A stretch of DNA of 64,000 nucleotides from Erwinia sp. SLM-02 (GTDB lineage Bacteria; Pseudomonadota; Gammaproteobacteria; Enterobacterales; Enterobacteriaceae), in assembly GCF_037450285.1 (NCBI RefSeq), contig NZ_JAQISN010000001.1, positions 2,813,133 to 2,877,132 on the forward strand, written 5' to 3'. The translations under genes were made by a program, and so were the position numbers. Shown here piece after piece: positions 24,189 to 32,857 of the stretch (position 1 is the first letter of the stretch; each line of letters opens with the position of its first letter). The notes beneath the pieces are model-generated. The model made no database searches and was not told the origin of the DNA. It saw only the letters and a list, made by a program, of their open reading frames with translations.

Positions 24189-26306
24189 TCAGCCGGTTAT
24201 CGGTTGAGAAAGATCGATAATTCTGTCGGCGCTGGCAATGGTCGACGGTCGGTGCGCAACAATGATGCGGGTAATATTCAGCGCCACGATCGACGCATTG
24301 ATCATCTTCTCGTTGTGCATATCGAGATGGCTGGTTGCCTCATCCATAAACAGCACGTTGGGTTTCTGATACAGCGCGCGCGCAATCAGCAGGCGCTGTT
24401 TTTGACCGCCGGAGATCCCGCCGCCCAGCTCGCCGATCATCGTTTCGTACCCCATCGGCATATGCATAATTTCATCGTGAATATTGCAGCGCTTCGCGCA
24501 CGCCTGCACCAGATCCATATCCTGCCGATCGTCAAATCCGGCAATGTTGTCGGCTATCGAGCCGGAGAACAGCCGATCTTCCTGCAGCACGCAGGCGGTG
24601 CTGGCGCGGAAGTTGTTGATGCCGATTTTTTTGACGTCAAACCCGCCGATAAAGATCTCACCGCTGTCCGGCTGCAGCAGGCCGGACATCACCTTAAGCA
24701 GCGTGGTCTTACCAATGCCGGAGGTGCCGATCAGCGCCACCGATTCGCCGGGGGCGATGGTGATATTCACATCAGAGAAGATCGGTTTTGACAGCGCATC
24801 ATACTGATAGCTCACGCCTTTTATCTCCAGCGATACGCCGGTGTTCTCCTCAAACACCTTACGAAACGGCAGCTCCTTCTCCGGCTCGCTGTAGGCAATT
24901 TCGGAGATACGCTCATTGTGAAGCGACAGCATTCTCAGCTGGATAGTCAGGTTAATCAGTGAGGTGGCCCGCTCGGCAAACTGTCCGCGATAGGCGTTAA
25001 ACGCCATAAACATCCCGAGGGTCATATTGTTATCAATCACCATCATCGCCCCGAGCCACAGAATGACGACCTGATCGAGCGAGTTAATGAAGGTGTTAAT
25101 CCCACCAAACATCATGTCGAATTTCGTCTGCCGAAGGGTGGCATTGCTGGTATCAATGTTGGTGTTCAGCCAGTGCTGAGATCGCCGGTGCTTCAGGTTG
25201 AGTGATTTGATGGTCGCAATACCGTACAGCGACTCCATAAAGTGCGACCCCGCGCGGGCGCGTTTGACGATCAGTTCCTCATTAATCGCACGATAGAATT
25301 TGTAGGTCGACAGGCGGATCAGGATGTAGCAGAGCGTGAAGCCCAGCACGACCAGAACCAGCCAGCCGCCGTACAGCGACAGCATCACCAGCAATCCGAC
25401 CGCCATAATGGTGTCCATAATGCCGGTCACAATGCTGTTGGTGAAGGTCGAACGGATAGTGTCCAGCGAGCTGAAGCGCGACTGAATATCCCCCAGCTTG
25501 CGCTTTTCAAAGAACGAGAGCTGCAGGCTGAGCAGATGATCGAAGAAGCTGGTCTTCCACTGAATGTCCGTGTAGGTATCCAGCTTAAGCGATACCCAGG
25601 CGCGGATCATACTGACAAAGGTTTTGAAAATGGTGAAGAAGATCAGCCCGATACAGATCACCAGCAGCAGGTTGTGATCGCGCGGGGGGATAACGTGGTC
25701 GGTGACCATTTGCGTGCCCATCGGCAGCAGCAGATTAACCATTTCAATGACGATCGACAGCATAAAGATTTTGGTCAACGCAGGCTTGAGGCCCACGATG
25801 CTGTGCATCAGATCCCTCAGGCTGATCCTGGACCGCAGCGTCTCTTTCTTAAAGTGGCTGTCGGGCCAGAGCTCCAGGGCGATACCGGAAAAGTTCTCGG
25901 ACATCTCTTTCTTCTGCACCACCCGCCTGCCCATCGCGGGATCGTTAATCACGTAGCGATGGCCTTTTACCGCCACCAGAACCACAAAGTGATTCAGCGA
26001 CCAGTGCAGGATGCAGGGCAGCCTGAGCTCGCCGATCTCTTCCAGCTCCAGAGACAGGGCGCGGCTTTTCATGCCGACCTCATGGGCCACCCTGTCCAGT
26101 ACGTTGAGCGTTGCCCCCTGCGAGGAGGATCCGTAGCGATTACGAAAGTTGAACAGATCGATGTCTTTACCGTAATAACCGCAGACCATCGCCAGACAGG
26201 CGTTACCGCATTCGGTGGCTTCGGACTGAATAATCACCGGCACTTTGCTGCGGATGGAAAAATTAATACGTTTAAAAATCTGGTCCAGCACGTTGTTATT
26301 CATCAC
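24189..26306 (-). CDS. Peptidase-C39 ABC transporter (bacteriocin/microcin exporter type)
   Basis: This 705-residue inner-membrane exporter cleaves double-glycine leader peptides and exports the product, like CvaB. The N-terminal C39 domain has Gln27, catalytic Cys33 (ATECGNACLAM), His106 (SLNHFVVL) and Asp122 (INDPAMG). Six transmembrane helices follow (about 165-445), then an ATPase domain: Walker A GTSGIGKTTLL (about 528), signature ISGGQKQR (about 632), Walker B VLFMDEATSHLD (about 650) and IVAHRPST. The C39 triad is complete, so it should be an active protease. Its start overlaps the hlyD-like stop by 11 bases. No precursor peptide with a GG leader was recognised in the window. Confidence 0.9.
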   Translation of the reverse strand: MMNNNVLDQIFKRINFSIRSKVPVIIQSEATECGNACLAMVCGYYGKDIDLFNFRNRYGSSSQGATLNVLDRVAHEVGMKSRALSLELEEIGELRLPCILHWSLNHFVVLVAVKGHRYVINDPAMGRRVVQKKEMSENFSGIALELWPDSHFKKETLRSRISLRDLMHSIVGLKPALTKIFMLSIVIEMVNLLLPMGTQMVTDHVIPPRDHNLLLVICIGLIFFTIFKTFVSMIRAWVSLKLDTYTDIQWKTSFFDHLLSLQLSFFEKRKLGDIQSRFSSLDTIRSTFTNSIVTGIMDTIMAVGLLVMLSLYGGWLVLVVLGFTLCYILIRLSTYKFYRAINEELIVKRARAGSHFMESLYGIATIKSLNLKHRRSQHWLNTNIDTSNATLRQTKFDMMFGGINTFINSLDQVVILWLGAMMVIDNNMTLGMFMAFNAYRGQFAERATSLINLTIQLRMLSLHNERISEIAYSEPEKELPFRKVFEENTGVSLEIKGVSYQYDALSKPIFSDVNITIAPGESVALIGTSGIGKTTLLKVMSGLLQPDSGEIFIGGFDVKKIGINNFRASTACVLQEDRLFSGSIADNIAGFDDRQDMDLVQACAKRCNIHDEIMHMPMGYETMIGELGGGISGGQKQRLLIARALYQKPNVLFMDEATSHLDMHNEKMINASIVALNITRIIVAHRPSTIASADRIIDLSQPITG

Positions 26307-27579
26307 CCGGTCCCTTTAGGCTCTGCACTATTTTATATACGGGTGAAAACAGCCACATGTAGAGCGGTCGCTCCTCCATAAACACCACGCTCCTCGCCTT
26401 AAGTCCGTTGGCCAGAACTAATTTCCTTTCCTTGTAGACGAACTCCTTATCTTTAATATCCACAATGGTTTTATACAGCGTCACCGGAGCCTCGGAGTTC
26501 GCAGCAGGATGGTTGAGGTCGCTTAACTCCCTGCGGGTTGCGGGCATCGAAGAAATTGAGATGATTTTTCCGGAAAACTGGCCGAATTTATCGGAAGGGA
26601 AAGCATCATAGCGGATATTCACCACGTCCCCGGGTTTGACATACGGCAGGCTGGTATCCGGGAGCCACAGCATCAGATAGTACTTTACGCCGTGTATCTG
26701 CTTGATTTGCGCCAGGCTGCTCCCGGCTTCAACCATCTGACCCGGCGTAGCGGCGATCGACTCAAGCCGGCCATCAATGGTTGATTTGATCATAATGGTT
26801 CCGTTAGCGCTGCTTTCCACCAGCTGGGTGCGATAGTCGTTTAGCTGGTTGTACTGGCTGGAAATCTGGTTATCCATATCGGAAGATTTGGTCGTCAGAT
26901 CGCTGCTCAGTTGCGTAATTTGCAGCTCCAGCTGCATTTTTTGTGAAGAGAGGGACTGGTAGGTATTTTGCTGCTGTACGTACAGGGAATGCTGGCCGCT
27001 GTACTGATCCTTGGTGATTAACCCCTGCTTGAGATAGTCGTTGTACGCGTCCAGCGTGCGCTCCATATCGGACATACCGCGCCTGGCGGCCAGCAGCATA
27101 TCATCCGTTTCTTTAAGCGAATTTTCATAGCGCGCAATCTGCTGCTGGGTCGTTTTAAGAAAATCGTCCTTGTTCTCTTTCAGCTTGCTGATGATCTCTT
27201 CTGCATTACTGATTTTTTCCTGCACCATGGAAATACTGGCATCGCTGACGTTACCCACGCTGGTGGTTTTTGAAACATCCAGCTCAAACAGGAGGGTTCC
27301 CTTTGTCACGCTGTCCCCCACCTGAACAAACTGGCGAAGGATGTAGCCCACCTGTGGCGAAGAGATATTGAGCGGATGGGGCAAGGTAATGACCTCACCG
27401 TCAACATCAATACGCTGGGTAAAATTAAAGAAGCACAGAATGGCAATGGCAATCGCCAGGAACGTCAGACAACACGCTGAAATAATGAGGGATGAAACAC
27501 CCCTGAGTAAAATAACCCGCCCGTTCCAGTAACTTTTCTGGTGGTCTACGGCTTCCTGCCGGAATAGTTTTCGACTCAT
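26296..27579 (-). CDS. HlyD-family membrane fusion protein (CvaA-like)
   Basis: This 427-residue periplasmic adaptor links the C39 ABC exporter to an outer-membrane channel such as TolC, which is not encoded here. It has a short cytoplasmic N-terminus, one transmembrane helix (GVSSLIISACCLTFLAIAIAILCFF, about 27-51), a split lipoyl/beta-barrel domain (DGEVITLPHPLNISSPQVGYILRQFVQVGDSVTKGTLLFELD, about 59-100), a long coiled-coil hairpin (about 120-255) and a C-terminal half-barrel (about 260-400). Its start overlaps the stop of a small upstream frame (ATGA). RaxA/CvaA-like is the best description. Confidence 0.88.
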   Translation of the reverse strand: MSRKLFRQEAVDHQKSYWNGRVILLRGVSSLIISACCLTFLAIAIAILCFFNFTQRIDVDGEVITLPHPLNISSPQVGYILRQFVQVGDSVTKGTLLFELDVSKTTSVGNVSDASISMVQEKISNAEEIISKLKENKDDFLKTTQQQIARYENSLKETDDMLLAARRGMSDMERTLDAYNDYLKQGLITKDQYSGQHSLYVQQQNTYQSLSSQKMQLELQITQLSSDLTTKSSDMDNQISSQYNQLNDYRTQLVESSANGTIMIKSTIDGRLESIAATPGQMVEAGSSLAQIKQIHGVKYYLMLWLPDTSLPYVKPGDVVNIRYDAFPSDKFGQFSGKIISISSMPATRRELSDLNHPAANSEAPVTLYKTIVDIKDKEFVYKERKLVLANGLKARSVVFMEERPLYMWLFSPVYKIVQSLKGPGDE

Positions 27580-27782
27580 TCACACTCAACCTTGATTTTA
27601 AGCAGGACCGAATCCTTCGGCCCGATGTCAATATAGTCTGGAAAATAGCGTTGGTCGGCTATTTGGGGTGGCAAATGATAATTCGCCAGGCGGAGATTTA
27701 CAAGATATTCACGCCCCCTGTTGAAAACCACTCTGGAAATTAACGGCACATATAATAAAAAATCCAGCCAGCGCAAATTCAA
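27576..27782 (-). CDS. Small orphan frame preceding the exporter genes
   Basis: This 68-residue frame starts at TTG 27782, and the open frame extends about 18 codons upstream without ATG. It contains the hydrophobic LRWLDFLLYVPLISRVVF and ends KDSVLLKIKVECE, with its stop overlapping the hlyD-like start as ATGA. I recognise no family. It lacks a GG-leader motif, so it is not an obvious substrate of the C39 transporter. It may be a truncated gene, an accessory protein or translationally coupled leader DNA. Confidence that it is expressed rests only on the overlap. Confidence 0.4.
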   Translation of the reverse strand: MNLRWLDFLLYVPLISRVVFNRGREYLVNLRLANYHLPPQIADQRYFPDYIDIGPKDSVLLKIKVECE

Positions 27783-27875
27783 TAAAAAATAAGAAACAGA
27801 ATCCGCCGTCCGGAATTTTTTAGCGAAAAAACGTCAACAATAAAATCGGCATAAACCCCTGCCGATCCTGGCGAA

Positions 27876-29312
27876 TTAATTTTCGGAAGTGACCAGCCTA
27901 TCCTGCGTATTTATCGCTGACTTATCGCTGAGTAAAACATATCTTTTTTGCAGCTGTTCCAGGGCTGTTTCTATCTGCCTGGGCTGCAGATCCGGCGATT
28001 GCGCATCGTAGCGTCGCAGCAGTTCCTCAACGGGAAGCGAACGGTTAAAGGCCTGCGTGATGGCAAACACCTCTGATTTCAGCTCACTGACGGTCATATA
28101 TTTTCCGCGCTTTTCATCCAGCCCGTTCAGCCGCCCCGCCAGCTTCTGGAGCTTCTGCATGCCCTCGTGCCAGTTAACCAGCGCGCTCGCCGGCTGCGCA
28201 TTGTCTTCCAGCTCCCGTTGCCATTGCTGCTGCATCTGCCGCACGGCCGGATTATCCGGCCACAGTATCCGGGCCTGGTCAATGAGTTCCCGGCCATAGC
28301 GCTCCGGCCAGCCCGGCGGCAGCGACATCAGCCATTTAAGCTGCGCCTGCAGCTTTCCTGCCGGGATTTCCGCGCTGACCGAAGCGTGCCGAAGCTCGCT
28401 CAGCTGCTGCGCCGATAGCCGCTCAGGTAACGGCGTCAGCGACGCCGACAGCTGCCGCTGCGCCGGGGAAGGCTGCATCAGCGCGTTGACTCCCCACAGC
28501 AGCAGCCCGCCCACCAGCAGCGCACTCCCGGCCCCGAGGAAAAACGCCCGTCGCGCACTCCGCCGGGGCCACTGGCCGGCAGGTCGGGCAGCGAGAGGGA
28601 AACCAGCGGCAGCATCGCGATCGGTATCGGCCACCTCCCGCTCGCCGGGCGTCCCCGGGGAGCCGGTAACGCCTGCAGGGTTGGGATGTACGACATAAAT
28701 ACGTGGGCCGGAAGCCGACAGCGATTCCGCAGACTCGGTGGCGACGGCCTGCGGGGGAAGTGTCACTTCCGTCTCAGGTTCCCCGCCATGCGGCGCGTTT
28801 TCAAGGCGGGTAATTGCCTGCCCCACCTGCTGCTGGAGCACGTCCAGACGGCTGGCCTGTTTTAGTTCGTGCCGGGTCAGTATCTCAATGAACGTCGCCA
28901 GGCTTTTTTCAATCTGATAAAGCAGTGCCAGATCGTCCCGATCTGCCAGCGGCAGCGTACGAAAAGCTTTCTGCAGACGCTGATTCAGGCCAGTAATGAT
29001 TTCCATTCGTGCAGGCGTGCTGCCGGGCCACATCACTGACCATTGCCAGGTGCTCAGCGCATTAATTAATGCCAGGCCTTCACTGATGCCCGCCAGGCCA
29101 GCAATATGCGTACGCGCCAGTAAATACCAGGCGGCGGTTTGCAGTTCAACGCCGTTGTTTTCAAACAGCCTGAGACACAGGGATTCCGTATATTTCCAGT
29201 CCACGTCCGGGCGGGCGGGATGAGACAGCTTCATTAATTCTTCGCGCAGCGCGATATAATCCGGTAATGCCCGCGGATCGCCGCCGGTTCTGAGATGTTT
29301 GTCCTTTTTCAC
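27876..29312 (-). CDS. VasL/ImpA_N domain protein (type VI secretion TssA-like)
   Basis: This 478-residue protein has an N-terminal ImpA_N domain (YIALREELMKL... QTAAWYLLARTHIAGLAGISEGLALINAL...WQWSVMWP, about 19-95), a linker, one transmembrane helix (RAFFLGAGSALLVGGLLLWGVNAL, about 255-278) and a C-terminal helical VasL-type domain (about 300-478). VasL/TagA-like proteins are TssA relatives that assist sheath assembly in type VI secretion. No other T6SS gene lies in the window. It is upstream of the exporter genes on the same strand (about 93 bp to the small frame), so it may be co-transcribed. Confidence 0.8.
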   Translation of the reverse strand: MKKDKHLRTGGDPRALPDYIALREELMKLSHPARPDVDWKYTESLCLRLFENNGVELQTAAWYLLARTHIAGLAGISEGLALINALSTWQWSVMWPGSTPARMEIITGLNQRLQKAFRTLPLADRDDLALLYQIEKSLATFIEILTRHELKQASRLDVLQQQVGQAITRLENAPHGGEPETEVTLPPQAVATESAESLSASGPRIYVVHPNPAGVTGSPGTPGEREVADTDRDAAAGFPLAARPAGQWPRRSARRAFFLGAGSALLVGGLLLWGVNALMQPSPAQRQLSASLTPLPERLSAQQLSELRHASVSAEIPAGKLQAQLKWLMSLPPGWPERYGRELIDQARILWPDNPAVRQMQQQWQRELEDNAQPASALVNWHEGMQKLQKLAGRLNGLDEKRGKYMTVSELKSEVFAITQAFNRSLPVEELLRRYDAQSPDLQPRQIETALEQLQKRYVLLSDKSAINTQDRLVTSEN

Positions 29313-29715
29313 GCGTATCGTTCCATCAGGTGTACTGTTAAAGGTTTATTTTTTCAGTGACGCTCTTAATTTAGCATCAATAACATCGCAATGCTCGTAT
29401 TAGCGACTTCGGGATAAAAGTCTTAATTCAGCGCAACATCTTTATAACCAGAAAAGAAAAAATACGGGAAACCGGCTTTCCGTTAATAACTGGAATGATT
29501 AAAACAGCAGCCTCCTCTTTATTACGCCTGTATTCCTCCGGGAGACGTCATTCAGTAAATGGCGGGAAAGTGCAAAGCGGTAATTCAGAAAATCAAAAAT
29601 GCTGAGAGGGGCTGAGAATGGAGAATATCTTGCCCGATTTCCATGAATTTATGAATTTTTGTGTTCGAACGGGGGGATATACTTTTCCTTGTGAAACCCA
29701 AAAAGGATTAATTCA
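29313..29715. other. Divergent intergenic region, no gene seen
   Basis: This is 403 AT-rich bases between the divergent vasL-like and HAD genes. It should hold both promoters. I saw no convincing small ORF with a GG leader and no operator repeat. CTGAGAGGGGCTGAGAA near 29600 looks like part of a TPP element, but the rest of that riboswitch is missing. Confidence 0.5.
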
Positions 29716-30381
29716 ATGATTTTTAAGCCAAAATTCATCAGTTTTGATTGCTACGGTACCCTCATCAACTTCGAAATGGGGCCAACGGCCAGGACGCTTT
29801 TTGCCGGCCGCGTCGAGGATAAACGGATGTCTGCCTTCCTCGAAAGTTTCCGCTTCTACCGGCTTGATGAAGTGCTGGGTGACTGGAAGCCATTCCTGCA
29901 GGTGGTGGAAAACGCGATCCAGCGGGCGTGTCGCGCACACGATGTTGAATACCGCGCTTCCGATGCGCTGGCGCTGTATAACGCGGTGCCGACCTGGCAG
30001 CCGCATCCCCACGTGGTCGAAACGCTGGAACAGGTTGCCCGCCACATTCCTTTGGTGATCCTGTCCAATTCAATGGTCGATCTCATTCCACACAGCATCG
30101 CCCATCTCAAAGCGCCTTTTCACGCCGTGTACACCGCAGAAGAAGCGCGTGCCTATAAGCCGCGTGCACAGATCTTCGAGTATATGTTCGACCAGCTGGG
30201 CTGCGGGCCTGAGCAGATGATGCACTGCTCATCCAGCTTCCGCTATGACCTGATGACGGCCTGCGACCTCGGTTTTATGGCAAAAGCGTTCATCGATCGC
30301 GGGCATGAGCCCAGCGTTGATGGTTATGACGTCAGTCGGATCACCGACTTCCGCCAGCTTCCAGGCCTGCTTGGCCTGTAA
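29716..30381 (+). CDS. HAD-superfamily hydrolase, haloacid dehalogenase type II-like
   Basis: This 221-residue cytosolic enzyme shows HAD motif I at ISFDCYGTL (8-16, nucleophile Asp10 or nearby), motif II LVILSNSM (about 112-119), a Lys in AYKPRAQIF (about 150) and motif III near CSSSFRYDLMTACDLGF (about 173-189). Members hydrolyse 2-haloacids or phosphoesters. AAGGA precedes the ATG. It lies 34 bp upstream of a kinase gene, so a phosphatase or dehalogenase step in the same catabolic unit is plausible. I cannot tell which substrate from motifs alone. Confidence 0.85.
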   Translation: MIFKPKFISFDCYGTLINFEMGPTARTLFAGRVEDKRMSAFLESFRFYRLDEVLGDWKPFLQVVENAIQRACRAHDVEYRASDALALYNAVPTWQPHPHVVETLEQVARHIPLVILSNSMVDLIPHSIAHLKAPFHAVYTAEEARAYKPRAQIFEYMFDQLGCGPEQMMHCSSSFRYDLMTACDLGFMAKAFIDRGHEPSVDGYDVSRITDFRQLPGLLGL

Positions 30382-30415
30382 TCCTGACCGGGAAGACGCA
30401 GATGAAGCGAGGAAA

Positions 30416-31483
30416 ATGATGCTTAAGGAACACCCGGGCGAGGCGGCTGCACTAAACACCGCGGCCCCCGCCGTCTCTCTTGCAGAGATACGATCGCGGG
30501 TCACTGACCTGTACGGAATTGAAGGCACCGTTCGCCTGCTGGCCGGTGAGCGCGACCAGAACTGCTGTATTGAGCAGGCCGACGGTACGCGCTATGTCTT
30601 CAAGATCAGCAATCCGTCTGAATCTGCGTCGATCGTTGATTTCCAGATTGCGGCTCTCAACCATATCGCCGGCGCAGCGGCGGATCTGCCTATCCCACGC
30701 GTTGTTCGCACGCGGGCCGGTCAGACCCGTGAAAACGTCACGTGGTGCGACGGGTCAAACACTATTGTCCGCATGCTCAGCTATCTGGATGGCGTGCAGA
30801 TCAAGGAAACGGTACGTACGCCCGAACAGCGCCGAGCCATGGGAGCCTGTCTGGCCAGGCTTAATCTGTCCCTTGAAGGGTTTTCACATCCTGCCGCCAG
30901 CCACGACCTGCTGTGGAACGTCTCGGCAGCACACCGCCTGACGGAACAGCTGGACAGTCTGACCGACCCCGCGCGCCGGGCGCTTGCCGGGGAATTTATG
31001 ACGCGTTTTAAGCAGCATGTTTTGCCGGTTCTTCCCATGCTGCGTGCTCAGGTGATTCACAACGATTTTCACCTCTATAACGTGCTCGTCGCGCCGGAAG
31101 ACCAGAACCGCCTCACCGGGATCATTGACTTCGGCGACCTGCTGCATGCGCCGCTGGTCGGTGAAGTGGCCACCGCTGCGGCATTCCATATGGCGGGATC
31201 TGAGGACCCGTTCGAAGGCCCCGCCCAGTTCGTTGGCGCTTACCACCGGACGCTTGCACTCACTGAACCGGAGCAGGAGATAGTGACCGACCTGATGGCC
31301 ACCCGCCATCTGATCACCGCCCTGATCTCGGAGTGGCGTGCGGTTCGCTACCCTCACAATCGCGAGTACATCCTGAGACACAATCCCGCAGCCTGGGAAG
31401 CCCTGTCACAAATGGCCGATCTCCCCCGCGAAAGCGCGCGCGATCGGCTGTTATCCGAAATTCGAAACGGGAGAAAGTCATGA
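30416..31483 (+). CDS. APH-fold small-molecule kinase (hydroxylysine kinase-like)
   Basis: This kinase of about 355 residues has the aminoglycoside-phosphotransferase/choline-kinase fold. It shows the P-loop-like LLAGERDQNCCIEQADGTRYVFKIS (about 40-64), the catalytic loop VIHNDFHLYNVLV (about 215-227, HxDxxxxN) and IIDFGDLLHA (about 238-247). The pattern resembles hydroxylysine kinases (HYKK) and homoserine kinase II relatives. GAGG at 30409-30412 supports ATG 30416 or 30419; the frame is open upstream but overlaps the HAD gene. Its stop overlaps the next start (ATGA), which couples it to a class-III aminotransferase-fold gene, the HYKK/phospho-lyase arrangement. Confidence 0.8.
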   Translation: MMLKEHPGEAAALNTAAPAVSLAEIRSRVTDLYGIEGTVRLLAGERDQNCCIEQADGTRYVFKISNPSESASIVDFQIAALNHIAGAAADLPIPRVVRTRAGQTRENVTWCDGSNTIVRMLSYLDGVQIKETVRTPEQRRAMGACLARLNLSLEGFSHPAASHDLLWNVSAAHRLTEQLDSLTDPARRALAGEFMTRFKQHVLPVLPMLRAQVIHNDFHLYNVLVAPEDQNRLTGIIDFGDLLHAPLVGEVATAAAFHMAGSEDPFEGPAQFVGAYHRTLALTEPEQEIVTDLMATRHLITALISEWRAVRYPHNREYILRHNPAAWEALSQMADLPRESARDRLLSEIRNGRKS

Positions 31484-32850
31484 AAAGCACAACAGATTTG
31501 AATATGGTAAACGCCTACATTCCCGGTCGTGCCAACGTCGGGCCATTGACCGCTGAAATGATCCAACGCCGCGATACCCTGCTGGGGCCGGCCTATCGCC
31601 TGATGTATGAGCACCCACTGCATATTGTACGCGGTGAAGGTGCGTGGCTGATTGATGCCGATGGACGCCGTTATCTGGACGTTTACAACAATGTGACGTC
31701 GCTTGGGCACTGCCACCCGGCGGTCAGTGAAGCGATCTGCCGACAGGTTCAGACCCTGGCGACTAATACCCGCTACCTGCATGACACCATTCTTGAGCTG
31801 GCCGAACGGTTACTGGCAACCGTTCCGGAAACTAACCTGGCCCACCTGATGCTGACCTGTACGGGCAGCGAAGCGAACGATCTCGCTTACCGTATCGCCA
31901 AGCTGCGTACCGGCGGCACCGGGGTTATCGTGACCGAGACGGCTTATCATGGCATTACCGACGCGGTTTCCCAGTTCTCCCCCTCGCTGGGCACCTCGGT
32001 CGATCTGGGGCCGCATGTGCGCCTGGTGCCTGCTCCGTGTGACTATCACGCTGAAGGCAGCGATCTGAACGAACGCTTTACCCGGGATGTTGAAGCCGCC
32101 ATCGCCGATCTGCAGCGTCACGGCATCAAGCCTGCGATGCTGATTGTCGACTCGTTATTCACCAGCGACGGCATTCTGCCAGGCCCGGTGGGCTTCCTTA
32201 AGGGCGCGGTCGAGGCGATCAAACGGGCCGGTGGCCTGTTCATTGCCGATGAAGTGCAGCCCGGCTTTGGCCGGACCGGTGAGCACATGTGGGGCTTCCA
32301 GCGCCACGGCGTTATTCCCGATATCGTCACCCTCGGCAAGCCGATGGGTAACGGTCAGCCGATAGCCGGCCTGCTGGCAACGGCCGATGTGCTGGAGGAG
32401 TTCGGCCAGCGTTCGCGATACTTCAATACGTTTGCTGGCAATACCGTCTCCTGCGCTGCGGCCCTGGCCGTACTGCAGACCATCGAACGGGATGATGTGA
32501 TTGCACAGGCGCGACGGGTCGGTAACGTTCTGCTTGAGGGGATTTCCGGGCTGCAGGCACGGCACGATGCCATCGGTGACGTTCGCGGTGCGGGCCTGTT
32601 CGTGGGGGTGGAGCTGGTATCCGATCGCGATGCGCGCACCCCGGATCGCTGGCTGACCAGCCAGGTGGTTAACCGGATGCGGCAGAAAGGTATCCTGCTG
32701 AGCGCCTGCGCGAAGGGACACAATGTGCTGAAAATCCGCCCGCCGCTGATCCTGACCGAAGAGCAGGCCGGAATGGTGATCGCTGCACTCGACGAGGCGC
32801 TGACGGAAGCGATGGCGGCACGTGCCGAGCCGTTAACGCCTGTGGTATAG
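31480..32850 (+). CDS. Class III aminotransferase-fold PLP enzyme (phospho-lyase-like)
   Basis: This 456-residue PLP enzyme carries YLDVYNNVTSLGHCHP (about 65-80), TCTGSEANDLAYRIA (about 123-137), the cofactor Asp in IADEVQPGFGRTG (about 254) and the Schiff-base Lys in VTLGKPMGNGQP (about 284). The start region (RRDTLLGPAYRLMYEHPLHIVRGEGAWLID) and GHCHPAV are typical of the AGXT2L/ethanolamine-phosphate and phosphohydroxylysine phospho-lyase branch, which removes phosphate and ammonia from a phosphorylated amine. Coupling to an APH-fold kinase fits that. A true transaminase cannot be excluded. ATG 31480 overlaps the kinase stop. Confidence 0.85.
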   Translation: MKSTTDLNMVNAYIPGRANVGPLTAEMIQRRDTLLGPAYRLMYEHPLHIVRGEGAWLIDADGRRYLDVYNNVTSLGHCHPAVSEAICRQVQTLATNTRYLHDTILELAERLLATVPETNLAHLMLTCTGSEANDLAYRIAKLRTGGTGVIVTETAYHGITDAVSQFSPSLGTSVDLGPHVRLVPAPCDYHAEGSDLNERFTRDVEAAIADLQRHGIKPAMLIVDSLFTSDGILPGPVGFLKGAVEAIKRAGGLFIADEVQPGFGRTGEHMWGFQRHGVIPDIVTLGKPMGNGQPIAGLLATADVLEEFGQRSRYFNTFAGNTVSCAAALAVLQTIERDDVIAQARRVGNVLLEGISGLQARHDAIGDVRGAGLFVGVELVSDRDARTPDRWLTSQVVNRMRQKGILLSACAKGHNVLKIRPPLILTEEQAGMVIAALDEALTEAMAARAEPLTPVV

Positions 32851-32857
32851 TCAGTTT

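Noticed and set aside
25242..26381. 379-codon plus-strand frame opposite the C39 ABC transporter
   Set aside because: It mirrors a gene with intact ATPase and peptidase motifs, and its composition is Gln/His/Arg-rich as expected from reverse reading.
29590..29620. Possible TPP riboswitch (CTGAGA-like stretch)
   Set aside because: The second conserved helix of the aptamer and the ACCC..GAACCTGAT segment are absent, and the downstream HAD gene is not a thiamine gene.
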